A stretch of 64,000 nucleotides of DNA, taken from contig JAFEBA010000010.1 in NCBI GenBank assembly GCA_018266105.1, forward strand, positions 5,001 through 69,000, written 5' to 3'. Source of the DNA: a bacterium. Its GTDB lineage: Bacteria; Vulcanimicrobiota; Xenobia; Xenobiales; JADMJV01. This document shows, in pieces, positions 50,323 to 57,943 of this stretch. Position 1 is the stretch's first letter; each line of letters opens with the position of its first letter. The position numbers and the translations under genes are program-made. The notes under the pieces were generated by a model, which was not told the DNA's origin, ran no database searches, and saw only the letters and a list, made by a program, of their open reading frames with translations.

Positions 50323-52086
50323 GAATTTGTCCAGAATCAAGAGGTCCAGGTCGCTCTCTCCAAAGGTGAAGAACGCGTTCTGAGGTGAAGTGACCAACGG
50401 TTCGCCGCGCAGGTTGAGGCTTGTATTCATCAACACCGGTGTGCCAGTGGCCTCACCGAACTGCTTGACGATCTCGTAGTACAGGGGATTAGATTCCTTG
50501 TCCACTGTCTGCAGTCGGCCCGTGCCGTTATGACAAACCGCCGGAATTTCTTTGTGTTTGCTTTCTGGAATGGGACAGACCATCAGCATGAACTTCTGAG
50601 GATACTGGTTGGCGGCTTTATCCAGGTTGAAGTACTCTTCTGCCTTCTCCTCAGTCACGACCGGCGCGAAGGGGCGAAAGGCTTCACGGAACTTGATCTT
50701 GGTATTGACCACTTCTTGCATTTCGGCTTTGCGAGGATCGGCCATAATGGAGCGATTGCCCAGAGCACGCGGGCCCCATTCAAATCGGCCCTGGAAGAGC
50801 GCGATGACCTGGCCTTTGAGCATTGCGTCCACCGCGCGTTCGGCGATTTTTTCGACCTCGTCAACCTGCTCGTGAGGTAATCCTACCTTCTCGATGGCGG
50901 CCTTCTCTTCGGCCAGGCTGAACGACTGTCCGTAGTAAGAGTGCTTCATGACATACTTACGCGGCTTCTTGAAGAGCACGTGATAGGCATACAAAGCTGC
51001 GCCCAGCGCGCCGCCGGCATCGCCAGCGTTGGGTTGAATGTAAACTTCATCGAAGTTGGATTCGCGCATCACGCGCCCGTTGGCCACCGAATTCAGGGCC
51101 ACACCGCCGGCCATAACCAGTTTCTTGAGACCGGTTTTGGCTTGCAGATGGTTGGCCATCTTGAGGATGGCCTCTTCGGTGAGAAGTTGAAGAGAAGCAG
51201 CCATGTCAGCGTAGTACTGGTTCATCTCGGCTTCTTTTTCTCGGCCGCGGATGTCGTCGCCGGTGCTCTTGGTGAAGAACGGGCTTTCCGGTTCGCGGGG
51301 CGGGCCAAAGTGTTTTACGAACTTCTCGTTGTACGCGTCAGTCAGGCTCTCGTGGTAGCTGAAGTAATCCATATTCAGCGAGAAGCTACCATCGTTATGC
51401 AACTTAAAGATCTTGGACAGTTTGTCCATATACTTGGGTTGGCCATAGGGGGCCATGCCCATCACTTTATACTCGCCGGAGTTGACCTTGAAGCCAAGCC
51501 AGGCGGTGAAGACCGAGTAGAGCAGACCCAACGAGTGGGGGAAGCGGATCTCCTCGGTCAACTCCAGACTGTTGGACTGACCCGTGGTCCAGTCTCCTCG
51601 TGCAACGCCCATACCGGTGGTGGTCCATTCGCCCACGCCGTCCAAAGTCAGCACGGCCATCTCTTCGAAAGGAGAACAGAAGGCCGCGCTGGCCGCGTGA
51701 CTGACGTGGTGATCGACGAAAAGGACTTTCTCTTCAGGATAGTCCGGGAACTGGGCCAGGATGTCCCCCTTGACCCACAGCTTGTTGCCAAACCAGGCCA
51801 GCATGGCTTCACGGAAGTGACGCCAGGAGCGAGGGAAGGTGTGCAGATGGGTCAGCAAGATGCGCTGGAACTTGGGCAGCGGCTTCTCGTAGAAGACGAT
51901 GTAGTCCAGGTCCTTTTGCTGCAGGCCGGCCTCCTTGAGACAGTACTCCACCGATAGAGTGGGGAAGCGATGATCGAACTTGATGCGCGAGAAACGCTCT
52001 TCTTGCGCGGCCGCGACCAGCTCGCCATCCACCAACAGAGCGGCGGCTGAATCGTGGTAGTAGGCGGAGATTCCGAGGATATTCAT
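50305..52086 (-). CDS. Carbamoyltransferase (NodU/CmcH/SxtI family)
   Basis: 593 residues, full length. N-terminal ILGISAYYHDSAAALL and EERFSRIKFDHRFP, the metal and nucleotide site region VDHHVSHAASAAFCSPF, AGGVALNSVANGR, RFEWGPRALGNRSIMADPR and the C-terminal MNTSLNLRGEPLV motif are present. These enzymes make carbamoyl-adenylate from carbamoyl phosphate and ATP and pass the group to a hydroxyl on a sugar or natural product. Followed upstream by three small membrane genes, the usual company of SxtI-type enzymes. Confidence 0.93.
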   Translation of the reverse strand: MNILGISAYYHDSAAALLVDGELVAAAQEERFSRIKFDHRFPTLSVEYCLKEAGLQQKDLDYIVFYEKPLPKFQRILLTHLHTFPRSWRHFREAMLAWFGNKLWVKGDILAQFPDYPEEKVLFVDHHVSHAASAAFCSPFEEMAVLTLDGVGEWTTTGMGVARGDWTTGQSNSLELTEEIRFPHSLGLLYSVFTAWLGFKVNSGEYKVMGMAPYGQPKYMDKLSKIFKLHNDGSFSLNMDYFSYHESLTDAYNEKFVKHFGPPREPESPFFTKSTGDDIRGREKEAEMNQYYADMAASLQLLTEEAILKMANHLQAKTGLKKLVMAGGVALNSVANGRVMRESNFDEVYIQPNAGDAGGALGAALYAYHVLFKKPRKYVMKHSYYGQSFSLAEEKAAIEKVGLPHEQVDEVEKIAERAVDAMLKGQVIALFQGRFEWGPRALGNRSIMADPRKAEMQEVVNTKIKFREAFRPFAPVVTEEKAEEYFNLDKAANQYPQKFMLMVCPIPESKHKEIPAVCHNGTGRLQTVDKESNPLYYEIVKQFGEATGTPVLMNTSLNLRGEPLVTSPQNAFFTFGESDLDLLILDKFLVTKK

Positions 52087-52088
52087 CG

Positions 52089-52304
52089 TTAATATTGCCT
52101 TTGAGCTTCCGCCAGAGTGTGTTCGCCCTTGTTCCGTTTGATCCAGGAAGAGGACTGATTGAATCCTTTGAAGCCGAGGGCGTCGCCGCCCATCCGCGCC
52201 AGGAGTGCGAAGATCGGCACTATCAGAAAATAGAAGCCGGTCAGGATCAGGCGCGACTGGAATTCACCAATGGCCTTAAATGACTCTTTCAAGTAGCCAA
52301 ACAT
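52089..52304 (-). CDS. Small membrane protein of the carbamoyltransferase cassette
   Basis: 71 residues with AAGGA before the ATG. One hydrophobic segment (SRLILTGFYFLIVPIFALLA) and a C-terminal EHTLAEAQRQY, a pattern I associate with short proteins encoded next to carbamoyltransferases (..TLEEARRQF ending). Membrane-bound helper or adaptor; role unknown. Two bases from the carbamoyltransferase start. Confidence 0.75.
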   Translation of the reverse strand: MFGYLKESFKAIGEFQSRLILTGFYFLIVPIFALLARMGGDALGFKGFNQSSSWIKRNKGEHTLAEAQRQY

Positions 52305-52321
52305 AGGGGTTTCCTTAGAAC

Positions 52322-52483
52322 TTAGAATAACGTGTAGAGGAACGGGCCCAGGCCAGTGGAGTTACCGAACACGATGATAAAGACGAATACGAGCATGATG
52401 AGCAGCATGGGGATCAACCACCACATCTTCTCTTTCCAGAGCATGCCCATCAGTTCATTGATGGTGCGCATTGCGGATTTCAT
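52322..52483 (-). CDS. DUF5989-type small membrane protein
   Basis: 53 residues. N-terminal amphipathic helix (RTINELMGMLWKEKMWW) and one transmembrane helix ending in FGNSTGLGPFLYTLF; the APFIYTLF-like end and basic W-K-E-K-x-W start match DUF5989/SxtK-type proteins seen in these cassettes. ATG 52483 is chosen; a second Met at residue 5 is possible. Confidence 0.8.
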   Translation of the reverse strand: MKSAMRTINELMGMLWKEKMWWLIPMLLIMLVFVFIIVFGNSTGLGPFLYTLF

Positions 52484-52488
52484 AGGTT

Positions 52489-52920
52489 TTAGTCCTTCGG
52501 TGCGGTTTTCTGCTCCGGAGCCCCTTGAATCAGGGAGAAAAGGACGGCGGTGAGGGCCAGTACCTCGCCGAATCCAAAGCAGTGTATCCAGCTGGTGTGA
52601 TGTGCCTGAGCCAGAGGCCAGGCGTCGTCGAGACGAAATACCGTCACCAACTTGGTCAAGATGCCACAGTTTATACCCATAAAAACGCCGACCAAAAGGT
52701 ATCCCAGGATAGTTGTGCGATTGGCACACAGGGAAAAGAAGAGGCCGAGGATGGCAAATCCAAGAATGGCGGGGATCCCGCTCGTCGGCGGAATACCCGC
52801 CGAGTGGATGAATGCTGCGCCGGTTCCGGCGCCGACCAGAGTCCCGGCCCACCAGGGCACGACCAACTGGCCTACATTTGAATTAGAGTCTGCAACCACG
52901 AGCGGCCCATTCTCTGTCAT
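52489..52920 (-). CDS. Four-helix membrane protein of the carbamoyltransferase cassette
   Basis: 143 residues, AGGA 9 bases before ATG 52920. Four to five hydrophobic segments (WAGTLVGAGTGAAFIHSAG, IPAILGFAILGLFFSLCAN, ILGYLLVGVFMGINCGIL, FGEVLALTAVLFSLI). It occupies the place of SxtJ-family proteins, but I am not sure of homology. First gene of the cassette; divergent from the gene at 52950 with only 29 bases between start codons, so promoters must overlap the coding ends. Confidence 0.65.
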   Translation of the reverse strand: MTENGPLVVADSNSNVGQLVVPWWAGTLVGAGTGAAFIHSAGIPPTSGIPAILGFAILGLFFSLCANRTTILGYLLVGVFMGINCGILTKLVTVFRLDDAWPLAQAHHTSWIHCFGFGEVLALTAVLFSLIQGAPEQKTAPKD

Positions 52921-52949
52921 TTTCAGCGTTCCTGTTGTATAGTGAGGTC

Positions 52950-53507
52950 ATGCGATTGAATTGTCTTCTCTGCTTATATTTATTGACTTCTGCAGCTCTG
53001 GCTCACCCTCTGGCGGGCGAAGCTCGGGCCATCGAAGAGCAGGCGCTGGTTCTGCGGCAAAAGATGGGACCCGAAAATCCGAACCTGAGCTGGGGTCAGA
53101 AGATGGCGGTGGATGATATGGGCCGCCTGGCCACGGCCGCCTCTGCCGTTCGTCAGGTCACAGAATCCGAAGAGGTTGACTGGGAGAATACCCGTTCGAC
53201 CTTTATGGAACTCGAAGTCGCCAGCAATCGGGTGCGCATGAGCCTGCCTGTGTCCACTCTGGATGAGGAGGGACAGAAGGTTGGCCAACAGATGGTGGCT
53301 CAGGTCGAGGAGATCGACAAGGCCGCTCGAGGCGAACGAGACCAGAATTTCTCTCGTCAAGTGGCCGCTTCGCGTCCCACCATCGGTTTTGGGATGGGAT
53401 TTGGGTCCTACTGGGGGCGGCCTTGGTACGGCTACGGGATGGGATTTCCGGTCTTTTTGGGAGGCTATCGAGGAGGCTTCGGAGGCTTCCGCGGCCGCTG
53501 TCGCTAG
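52950..53507 (+). CDS. Exported helical protein with Gly/Tyr/Arg-rich tail
   Basis: 185 residues from ATG 52950. Signal peptide (LNCLLCLYLLTSAALA), a ~110-residue helical part with EARAIEEQALVLRQKM and an aromatic glycine-rich end (FGMGFGSYWGRPWYGYGMGF, GGYRGGFGGFRGR). No family named. The tail suggests surface adhesion, polymer binding or phase-separating behaviour, but this is speculation. Confidence 0.6.
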   Translation: MRLNCLLCLYLLTSAALAHPLAGEARAIEEQALVLRQKMGPENPNLSWGQKMAVDDMGRLATAASAVRQVTESEEVDWENTRSTFMELEVASNRVRMSLPVSTLDEEGQKVGQQMVAQVEEIDKAARGERDQNFSRQVAASRPTIGFGMGFGSYWGRPWYGYGMGFPVFLGGYRGGFGGFRGRCR

Positions 53508-53510
53508 AGC

Positions 53511-54032
53511 TTAGCCCTGCTCGACCATGTATTCCAGGGGTAACTCGCCGAGGCGGCTGACTTCTCCCGCTTCGGCGTCGAGCTGGTCAGACCAGATCTC
53601 TTTGTCTCCGATGATGGCCACCCGCACGTGATAGGTTCTGTTTAGCTCAGGCAGCAGCAGCTCAAAAGAGCCATCCTCGCGAGTGAAGGTCCAGTATCGC
53701 TCGTTTTCAAATCGAGCTTCTACGGCCAGGCCCACAGCCGGTCGTGAACCACCTTCGGTGGTGATGTTTCCCTTGAAACCGGTGGTGGTCTCCAGGGGAG
53801 TTTCCCAGCCGAACTCGAGGTCTGCGTGGTCTCCCAGAGCCTTGGTCAGCAACAGATGTCCATCGGGGGAGAGACCGGCCTGCGATAGCAACTCCAGGGC
53901 GGTCTCCTGGATGTAATAATCGACATCGCTTTCGGTCTCTTCTTCGAGGATCTCTTGAATCACGGTCAAGTCCGCTTTGGAGATCTGGCCCAGTACCTGG
54001 CCAGTGGTTCGATCGGAAAGTGTCACCAACAT
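53511..54032 (-). CDS. Hypothetical protein with carboxypeptidase-regulatory-like domain
   Basis: 173 residues. The first ~65 residues (LSDRTTGQVLGQISKADL, YYIQETALELLSQAGL) form a helix-rich domain that I have seen in other hypothetical bacterial proteins, and the rest is a beta-sandwich with a TREDGSFELLLPELNRTYHVRV carboxypeptidase-regulatory-like pattern. No signal peptide. Converges on the exported protein with a 3-base spacer. Confidence 0.6.
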   Translation of the reverse strand: MLVTLSDRTTGQVLGQISKADLTVIQEILEEETESDVDYYIQETALELLSQAGLSPDGHLLLTKALGDHADLEFGWETPLETTTGFKGNITTEGGSRPAVGLAVEARFENERYWTFTREDGSFELLLPELNRTYHVRVAIIGDKEIWSDQLDAEAGEVSRLGELPLEYMVEQG

Positions 54033-54061
54033 TAGGCTATCTTATCCCCCCCCTGCCTGAT

Positions 54062-54592
54062 TCAAACCGATACGGTCTCGATCTCAACGTCGACATTTAA
54101 TTCATCCCCGACGGTCTGGAGCTTTTTGCGCAGGCTCGAGAGCGAAAGAGAAGCCGGGGCACTGACCCGCATCTGCATTTCGAAGAGTGGCACTCCACTG
54201 TAGGGAGCATTGACGAGCTGAGATTCCAGATTGTCCACCGAGACACCCTGCTCCACCAGATGGTGAACGAGATCGTGAACGATTCCCTCCTGGTCAGCCC
54301 CACGCACTGAAACTTGCAGCGGCATCATGCCCGAGTGACTCTTGCGGGCCGTGGTCTGCTTGTGCTGAATCAAGAGTTCCAGTTCCCGGGCTACGGCGTC
54401 CAGTTCCTGGACCAATGAGCCGACCGACGAAGCATCGAGGCTGCAGAGAAACATCATTGAGAATTCTCCGCCCAGCACCGACATTCGGCTGTCTTCAAGG
54501 TTGGCGCGGTTCTTAGCCAGCGTCTGGGTGACGCGGTCGACCAGCCCGGTGCGGTCCGGGCCCAGCAAAGAAAAGACGAGGTGTTGTTTCAT
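54062..54592 (-). CDS. Double ACT-domain protein (GcvR-like)
   Basis: 176 residues, two ACT domains: FSLLGPDRTGLVDRVTQTLAKNRANLEDSRMSVLGGEFSM and VSVRGADQEGIVHDLVHHLVEQGVSVDNLES. Matches GcvR-type regulators of glycine cleavage or amino-acid metabolism. It is 26 bases downstream of the GT2 gene. Confidence 0.88.
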   Translation of the reverse strand: MKQHLVFSLLGPDRTGLVDRVTQTLAKNRANLEDSRMSVLGGEFSMMFLCSLDASSVGSLVQELDAVARELELLIQHKQTTARKSHSGMMPLQVSVRGADQEGIVHDLVHHLVEQGVSVDNLESQLVNAPYSGVPLFEMQMRVSAPASLSLSSLRKKLQTVGDELNVDVEIETVSV

Positions 54593-54618
54593 GCTCGCCT
54601 GTTCTACCGGTAAGGCTG

Positions 54619-55515
54619 CTAGCCTCCCTGCAGCGTTCGGAAATACTCGACCGTGGCCAGTTCGCGCAGGCAGTAAGCCTGATGGGGGGTCAATGGGATT
54701 TCAGGATCTTGGCCCGAGGGCAGCTGGCTGCGCAGATATCGTTCCCACCAGCCCCCCAGGTTGGCCAAATTCGCAAGGGCCAGTCGGGGTGGGTGGGCGC
54801 CGGTTGAAAAGCGTGAGCGCAGGCGCGGGTGCTTCTCGATGTAGATGCGCGCCGATCGCGCCTTGGCTTGAGCCTGCGCCAGGGCTCCGGCAACACTGGC
54901 CTGCGTAGGTGGCTTTTTGATGTGAAAGCCAATGGCTTTGTAATTGTTCCGCTTCTTCAGGCCAATCGCCATCAGTCGCAGCCCCAGTTCCTGGTCCTCC
55001 CAACCATATTCTTTGAAGTCCTCGTCAAAAGAGCCAGCTTCCTTGAGGTGGGCCAGTTTGACCGAGACATTGCTGGTCCAGAAGAAGGATGTGGAGATAT
55101 CCGCGGCCGTGAATTTGGGATGTTCCGGACGTTTGGCCTCGGTCACATGATTGACCCAACCGTTGCAGACGCAGCGGTCAAACTGGCGGTGGACGTTCAT
55201 ATGCTCTTCCAGTAGACGTGGATGAGCCATCACATCGTCGTCGATATAAAGCATGACCTCCCCGCGAGCGGCACGGATGCCTGTATTGCGAGCCGTCGCC
55301 AGAGCGCCGTGCGGTTGCCAGAGATAGCACAGGTTATAGTTGATCTGGGAGCGTACGCGGCGCACCATCTCCGCAGTGTCATCGGTCGAGCCGTCGTCGA
55401 CCAGCACGACTTCAAAGCGATCGCTACCGAGGCTCTGATCGCACAGCGAAAGCAGTACCTGCTCCAGGGTTGCGGCCCGATTCCGGCTGCAAATTCCAAT
55501 GCTGATGTCGATCAT
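54619..55515 (-). CDS. Glycosyltransferase family 2
   Basis: 298 residues. GT-A fold with SIGICSRNRAATLEQVLLSLC, VVLVDDGSTDDT and the DxD-like YIDDDVMAHP, then WEDQELGLRL. Likely a nucleotide-sugar transferase making glycans or glycolipids. ATGA overlap with the GT2 before it. C-terminal half has a Pro-linked KKPPT segment and a helical acceptor region. Confidence 0.88.
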   Translation of the reverse strand: MIDISIGICSRNRAATLEQVLLSLCDQSLGSDRFEVVLVDDGSTDDTAEMVRRVRSQINYNLCYLWQPHGALATARNTGIRAARGEVMLYIDDDVMAHPRLLEEHMNVHRQFDRCVCNGWVNHVTEAKRPEHPKFTAADISTSFFWTSNVSVKLAHLKEAGSFDEDFKEYGWEDQELGLRLMAIGLKKRNNYKAIGFHIKKPPTQASVAGALAQAQAKARSARIYIEKHPRLRSRFSTGAHPPRLALANLANLGGWWERYLRSQLPSGQDPEIPLTPHQAYCLRELATVEYFRTLQGG

Positions 55516-56336
55516 GCCTTCAGCTCTTTCCAGCCCGCCTCAAGGTAAGCCCGCTCAACCGCCACTGCGCGCCGGAGGGGACCGGGCAGGGAGAGGCTGC
55601 TCAGAAATGCGTTCTTCCAGCGATTCAGTCGGTGCAGGCCCGAACGCAACCACATGCGCAGGCTCGGATAACGTTTGTAGAGTTGGGCCGCGGCCTGGCC
55701 GTCCAAGGCCGCCACCCGCAAGCGTTGCTCATGGTCGAGCGGTGGCTTCCAATGATAGACGAAAGTCTTGTTGTCAAAAAGGCGGGGGACGCCCAGTCGC
55801 TTGAGTCGGACGCCCAGTTCGGCGTCTTCCCAGCGCGCGAAGGAGGGGTCGAAAAGGCCGGCCTTGAGCAACAACTCCCGCTCCAGAGAAGCGTTACTGG
55901 TGCAAAGGTAATTCTTGGAAAAATGGCGCCACGGGCGAGACAGGGCGGGCAGGGGAGGATAGAGGGGACGGGGCACGTTGACCACGGGTCCGCGCACCAG
56001 GCTCCCAGGATGAGCCGCCTGAAGCCGAGCGTGCCGGCGCAGAAAATCCGAGGGGATGAGCACGTCATCGTCGATGAACAGGATGTGTCGTCCTCGCGCC
56101 TCCTGGATGGCGCGGTTGCGAGCCCGACTGGTGCCTCCGTGGTCCTGGGCGAACCAGCGCAAGGGTAGCTTCTGAGACCATTCGCCCAGCACCGCCAGGG
56201 TGTCGTCGCTGGAACCGTCATCTACCACCAGGACTTCGAAATCGTCAAACGGATAATCGCTGAGACTGAGGTGTTGCAGAGTGAGACGCAGGGCCTGGGC
56301 CCGGTTGCGGGTGGGAATGACCAGACTGAAGTTCAT
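55512..56336 (-). CDS. Glycosyltransferase family 2
   Basis: 274 residues with FSLVIPTRNRAQALRLTLQHL, VLVVDDGSSDDT, FIDDDVLIPSD and WEDAELGVRLKRLG; a paralogue of the next gene with which it is coupled (ATGA). Together with the phosphopantetheinyl transferase upstream it hints at a lipid- or polyketide-linked glycan pathway, but the link is only positional. Confidence 0.88.
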   Translation of the reverse strand: MNFSLVIPTRNRAQALRLTLQHLSLSDYPFDDFEVLVVDDGSSDDTLAVLGEWSQKLPLRWFAQDHGGTSRARNRAIQEARGRHILFIDDDVLIPSDFLRRHARLQAAHPGSLVRGPVVNVPRPLYPPLPALSRPWRHFSKNYLCTSNASLERELLLKAGLFDPSFARWEDAELGVRLKRLGVPRLFDNKTFVYHWKPPLDHEQRLRVAALDGQAAAQLYKRYPSLRMWLRSGLHRLNRWKNAFLSSLSLPGPLRRAVAVERAYLEAGWKELKA

Positions 56337-57028
56337 CGGCTGCTGGCTACGGGCACTGGCTCCAGGGTCCCTGCCGGACCAAACTCGTAGCTTCGGGTTT
56401 TAGCCGGCACCTGCACGGCCAGTGCTGCGCTGATCTCCGGGTAAGGGCAGTGCGGGCGCGACAGACTCCAGGTCAGTGGATGGCCCTGCACATCAAACAG
56501 GCCCCACTCGCCCCGGTGGTAGGTCAGGAACTGGTCCAGAGGGTGGGTCAGACCATCTCCCAGGGCTTTGATGTAGGCTTCTTTGGCGGTCCAGATTTCA
56601 AAGAAGAGTGTGCGCGGGTCGGGGGAACGTTCCAGTTCCAGGGCTTCGGGCGGAGCAAAGAATCGGCGCCCTAATGCGTAAAAATCAACTTTGCGTCGGC
56701 GGTCTTCAATATCCAGGCCGAGTTCGTGGGTCCCCACCGCCAGGGCTGCCACTTCCTCGGAGTGGGTGAGGTTGAAGTGGCAGCTGCCGTCCGCCAGATA
56801 GGGCTTACCGTGCTCGGCCTTGTGCCAGACCAATTCCTCTCGGGGCCGTCCCAGGTGCATTGAAAGCAAACGCCTCAGCAGCGCGCAGGCCACCTTTTGG
56901 CGACGCCGATGATGGTCGAAAAGCAGCCGACGACAGCGTTCGATTTCGTCGGGCAATAACCAGGGGTCCAGTTGTGAGTCGGTCCAGCCCGGATCGTCCA
57001 GCCGGAACCAGTAAAGCTCGACTGTCAG
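56333..57028 (-). CDS. 4'-phosphopantetheinyl transferase (Sfp type), probable CTG start
   Basis: 231 residues if read from CTG 57028, which overlaps the FHA gene's TGA stop as CTGA. The N-terminal stretch TVELYWFRLDDPGWTDSQL fits the family's usual first strand, but has no ATG, GTG or TTG before the TTG at 56956; the frame is closed upstream by a TGA at about 57074. Motifs: FNLTHSEEVAALAVG, GLDIEDRRRKVDF (Mg-binding Asp/Glu) and FEIWTAKEAYIKALGDGL. Transfers the phosphopantetheine arm of CoA to acyl- or peptidyl-carrier proteins. Confidence 0.8.
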   Translation of the reverse strand: MTVELYWFRLDDPGWTDSQLDPWLLPDEIERCRRLLFDHHRRRQKVACALLRRLLSMHLGRPREELVWHKAEHGKPYLADGSCHFNLTHSEEVAALAVGTHELGLDIEDRRRKVDFYALGRRFFAPPEALELERSPDPRTLFFEIWTAKEAYIKALGDGLTHPLDQFLTYHRGEWGLFDVQGHPLTWSLSRPHCPYPEISAALAVQVPAKTRSYEFGPAGTLEPVPVASSR

Positions 57029-57888
57029 CGGTCGACAACCAGCTGAAGGGCAGTGTTTCCGATGTAGAGGAGGTCATAAGGACGCACTGTGACCACGGCG
57101 TTGGGGGGCATCTCTCCAATCCACTCGGTCCCGTCTACGCGCCGCTCGAGGGTGATGGGCATGGTCAGGTTGCGAATCAGGCGAACTTCGAAAGCTTTAT
57201 CCAGTTCGCGCCATTTCCAGGCCATGCACCGATAGGGCAGAGCCGCCTCGTTCAAAGCCAGGTCCTGATCCCACCATTGTGGGCCGTCAGCCACGTCTTC
57301 CACCTGGTTTCCGCCAACCTGAATTTGAAAGCCGGTCATGGGCAACTTGGTGCCCTGTTGTTTGCCGCCCAGAATCTCCAGACTCAGCTTGGGCCGGGTG
57401 GAGAGCGCAATTTTGCGACCGGCCGTTTTGGTGTTGCCGCGGGCTTCGCCTTCGCGCACCGGGTCGCGAAAGGCCAGTTCGTGATTGATCACGGTGTTGC
57501 CAGTGCGCCGAGCTTCGTGGATGGCCGCGATGTTTTCGGGGGCGACGCCGCCAAAACGGAAATCAGCCTGCTGGATATCCAGAACCGTCGAGCCCAACCT
57601 GATGTGGTCACCAATCTTTAAGGTGACCGCCTCCTGCACCGGGACCCCGTTCACCTCGGTGGGGTTGGTGTCAGACCGATGAATGAGCATATACTGCCGG
57701 GCTTCATAGTTCCATTGAAGGTCGGCGTGGATGCGTGAGGTTTGAGGATCGTTTAGAAGAACCCAGCCAGGTGCGCGATCGCCAGGAGTACGCGCCCGCC
57801 CGATCGTGATTTCGGCTGAATCTAGCGGGAAGGTTCGGCCCTTATCGGGTCCTTGGGAAACACGAATCTGAAGACCACAGCTGAACAC
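57025..57888 (-). CDS. FHA-domain protein
   Basis: 287 residues from GTG 57888 with GGAG 6 bases upstream. FHA domain at ~20-110 with ITIGRARTPGDR, LNDPQTSRIHADLQW (phosphothreonine-binding Ser-Arg-x-His) and VNGVPVQEAVTLKIGDHIRLG. The remaining ~170 residues are beta-rich and unrecognised. Binds phosphothreonine proteins, probably targets of the Ser/Thr kinase family. Follows the FHA-caspase gene by 55 bases. Confidence 0.85.
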   Translation of the reverse strand: MFSCGLQIRVSQGPDKGRTFPLDSAEITIGRARTPGDRAPGWVLLNDPQTSRIHADLQWNYEARQYMLIHRSDTNPTEVNGVPVQEAVTLKIGDHIRLGSTVLDIQQADFRFGGVAPENIAAIHEARRTGNTVINHELAFRDPVREGEARGNTKTAGRKIALSTRPKLSLEILGGKQQGTKLPMTGFQIQVGGNQVEDVADGPQWWDQDLALNEAALPYRCMAWKWRELDKAFEVRLIRNLTMPITLERRVDGTEWIGEMPPNAVVTVRPYDLLYIGNTALQLVVDR

Positions 57889-57943
57889 GCGAAGCTCCTT
57901 CTAAAAATCCTGTCTGATCATTTGCCAAGCCGGCGAGGATCCC

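Noticed and set aside
50941..51957. 338-codon plus-strand open frame inside the carbamoyltransferase gene
   Set aside because: Antisense shadow of a conserved full-length enzyme; composition follows the reverse complement and there is no ribosome site.
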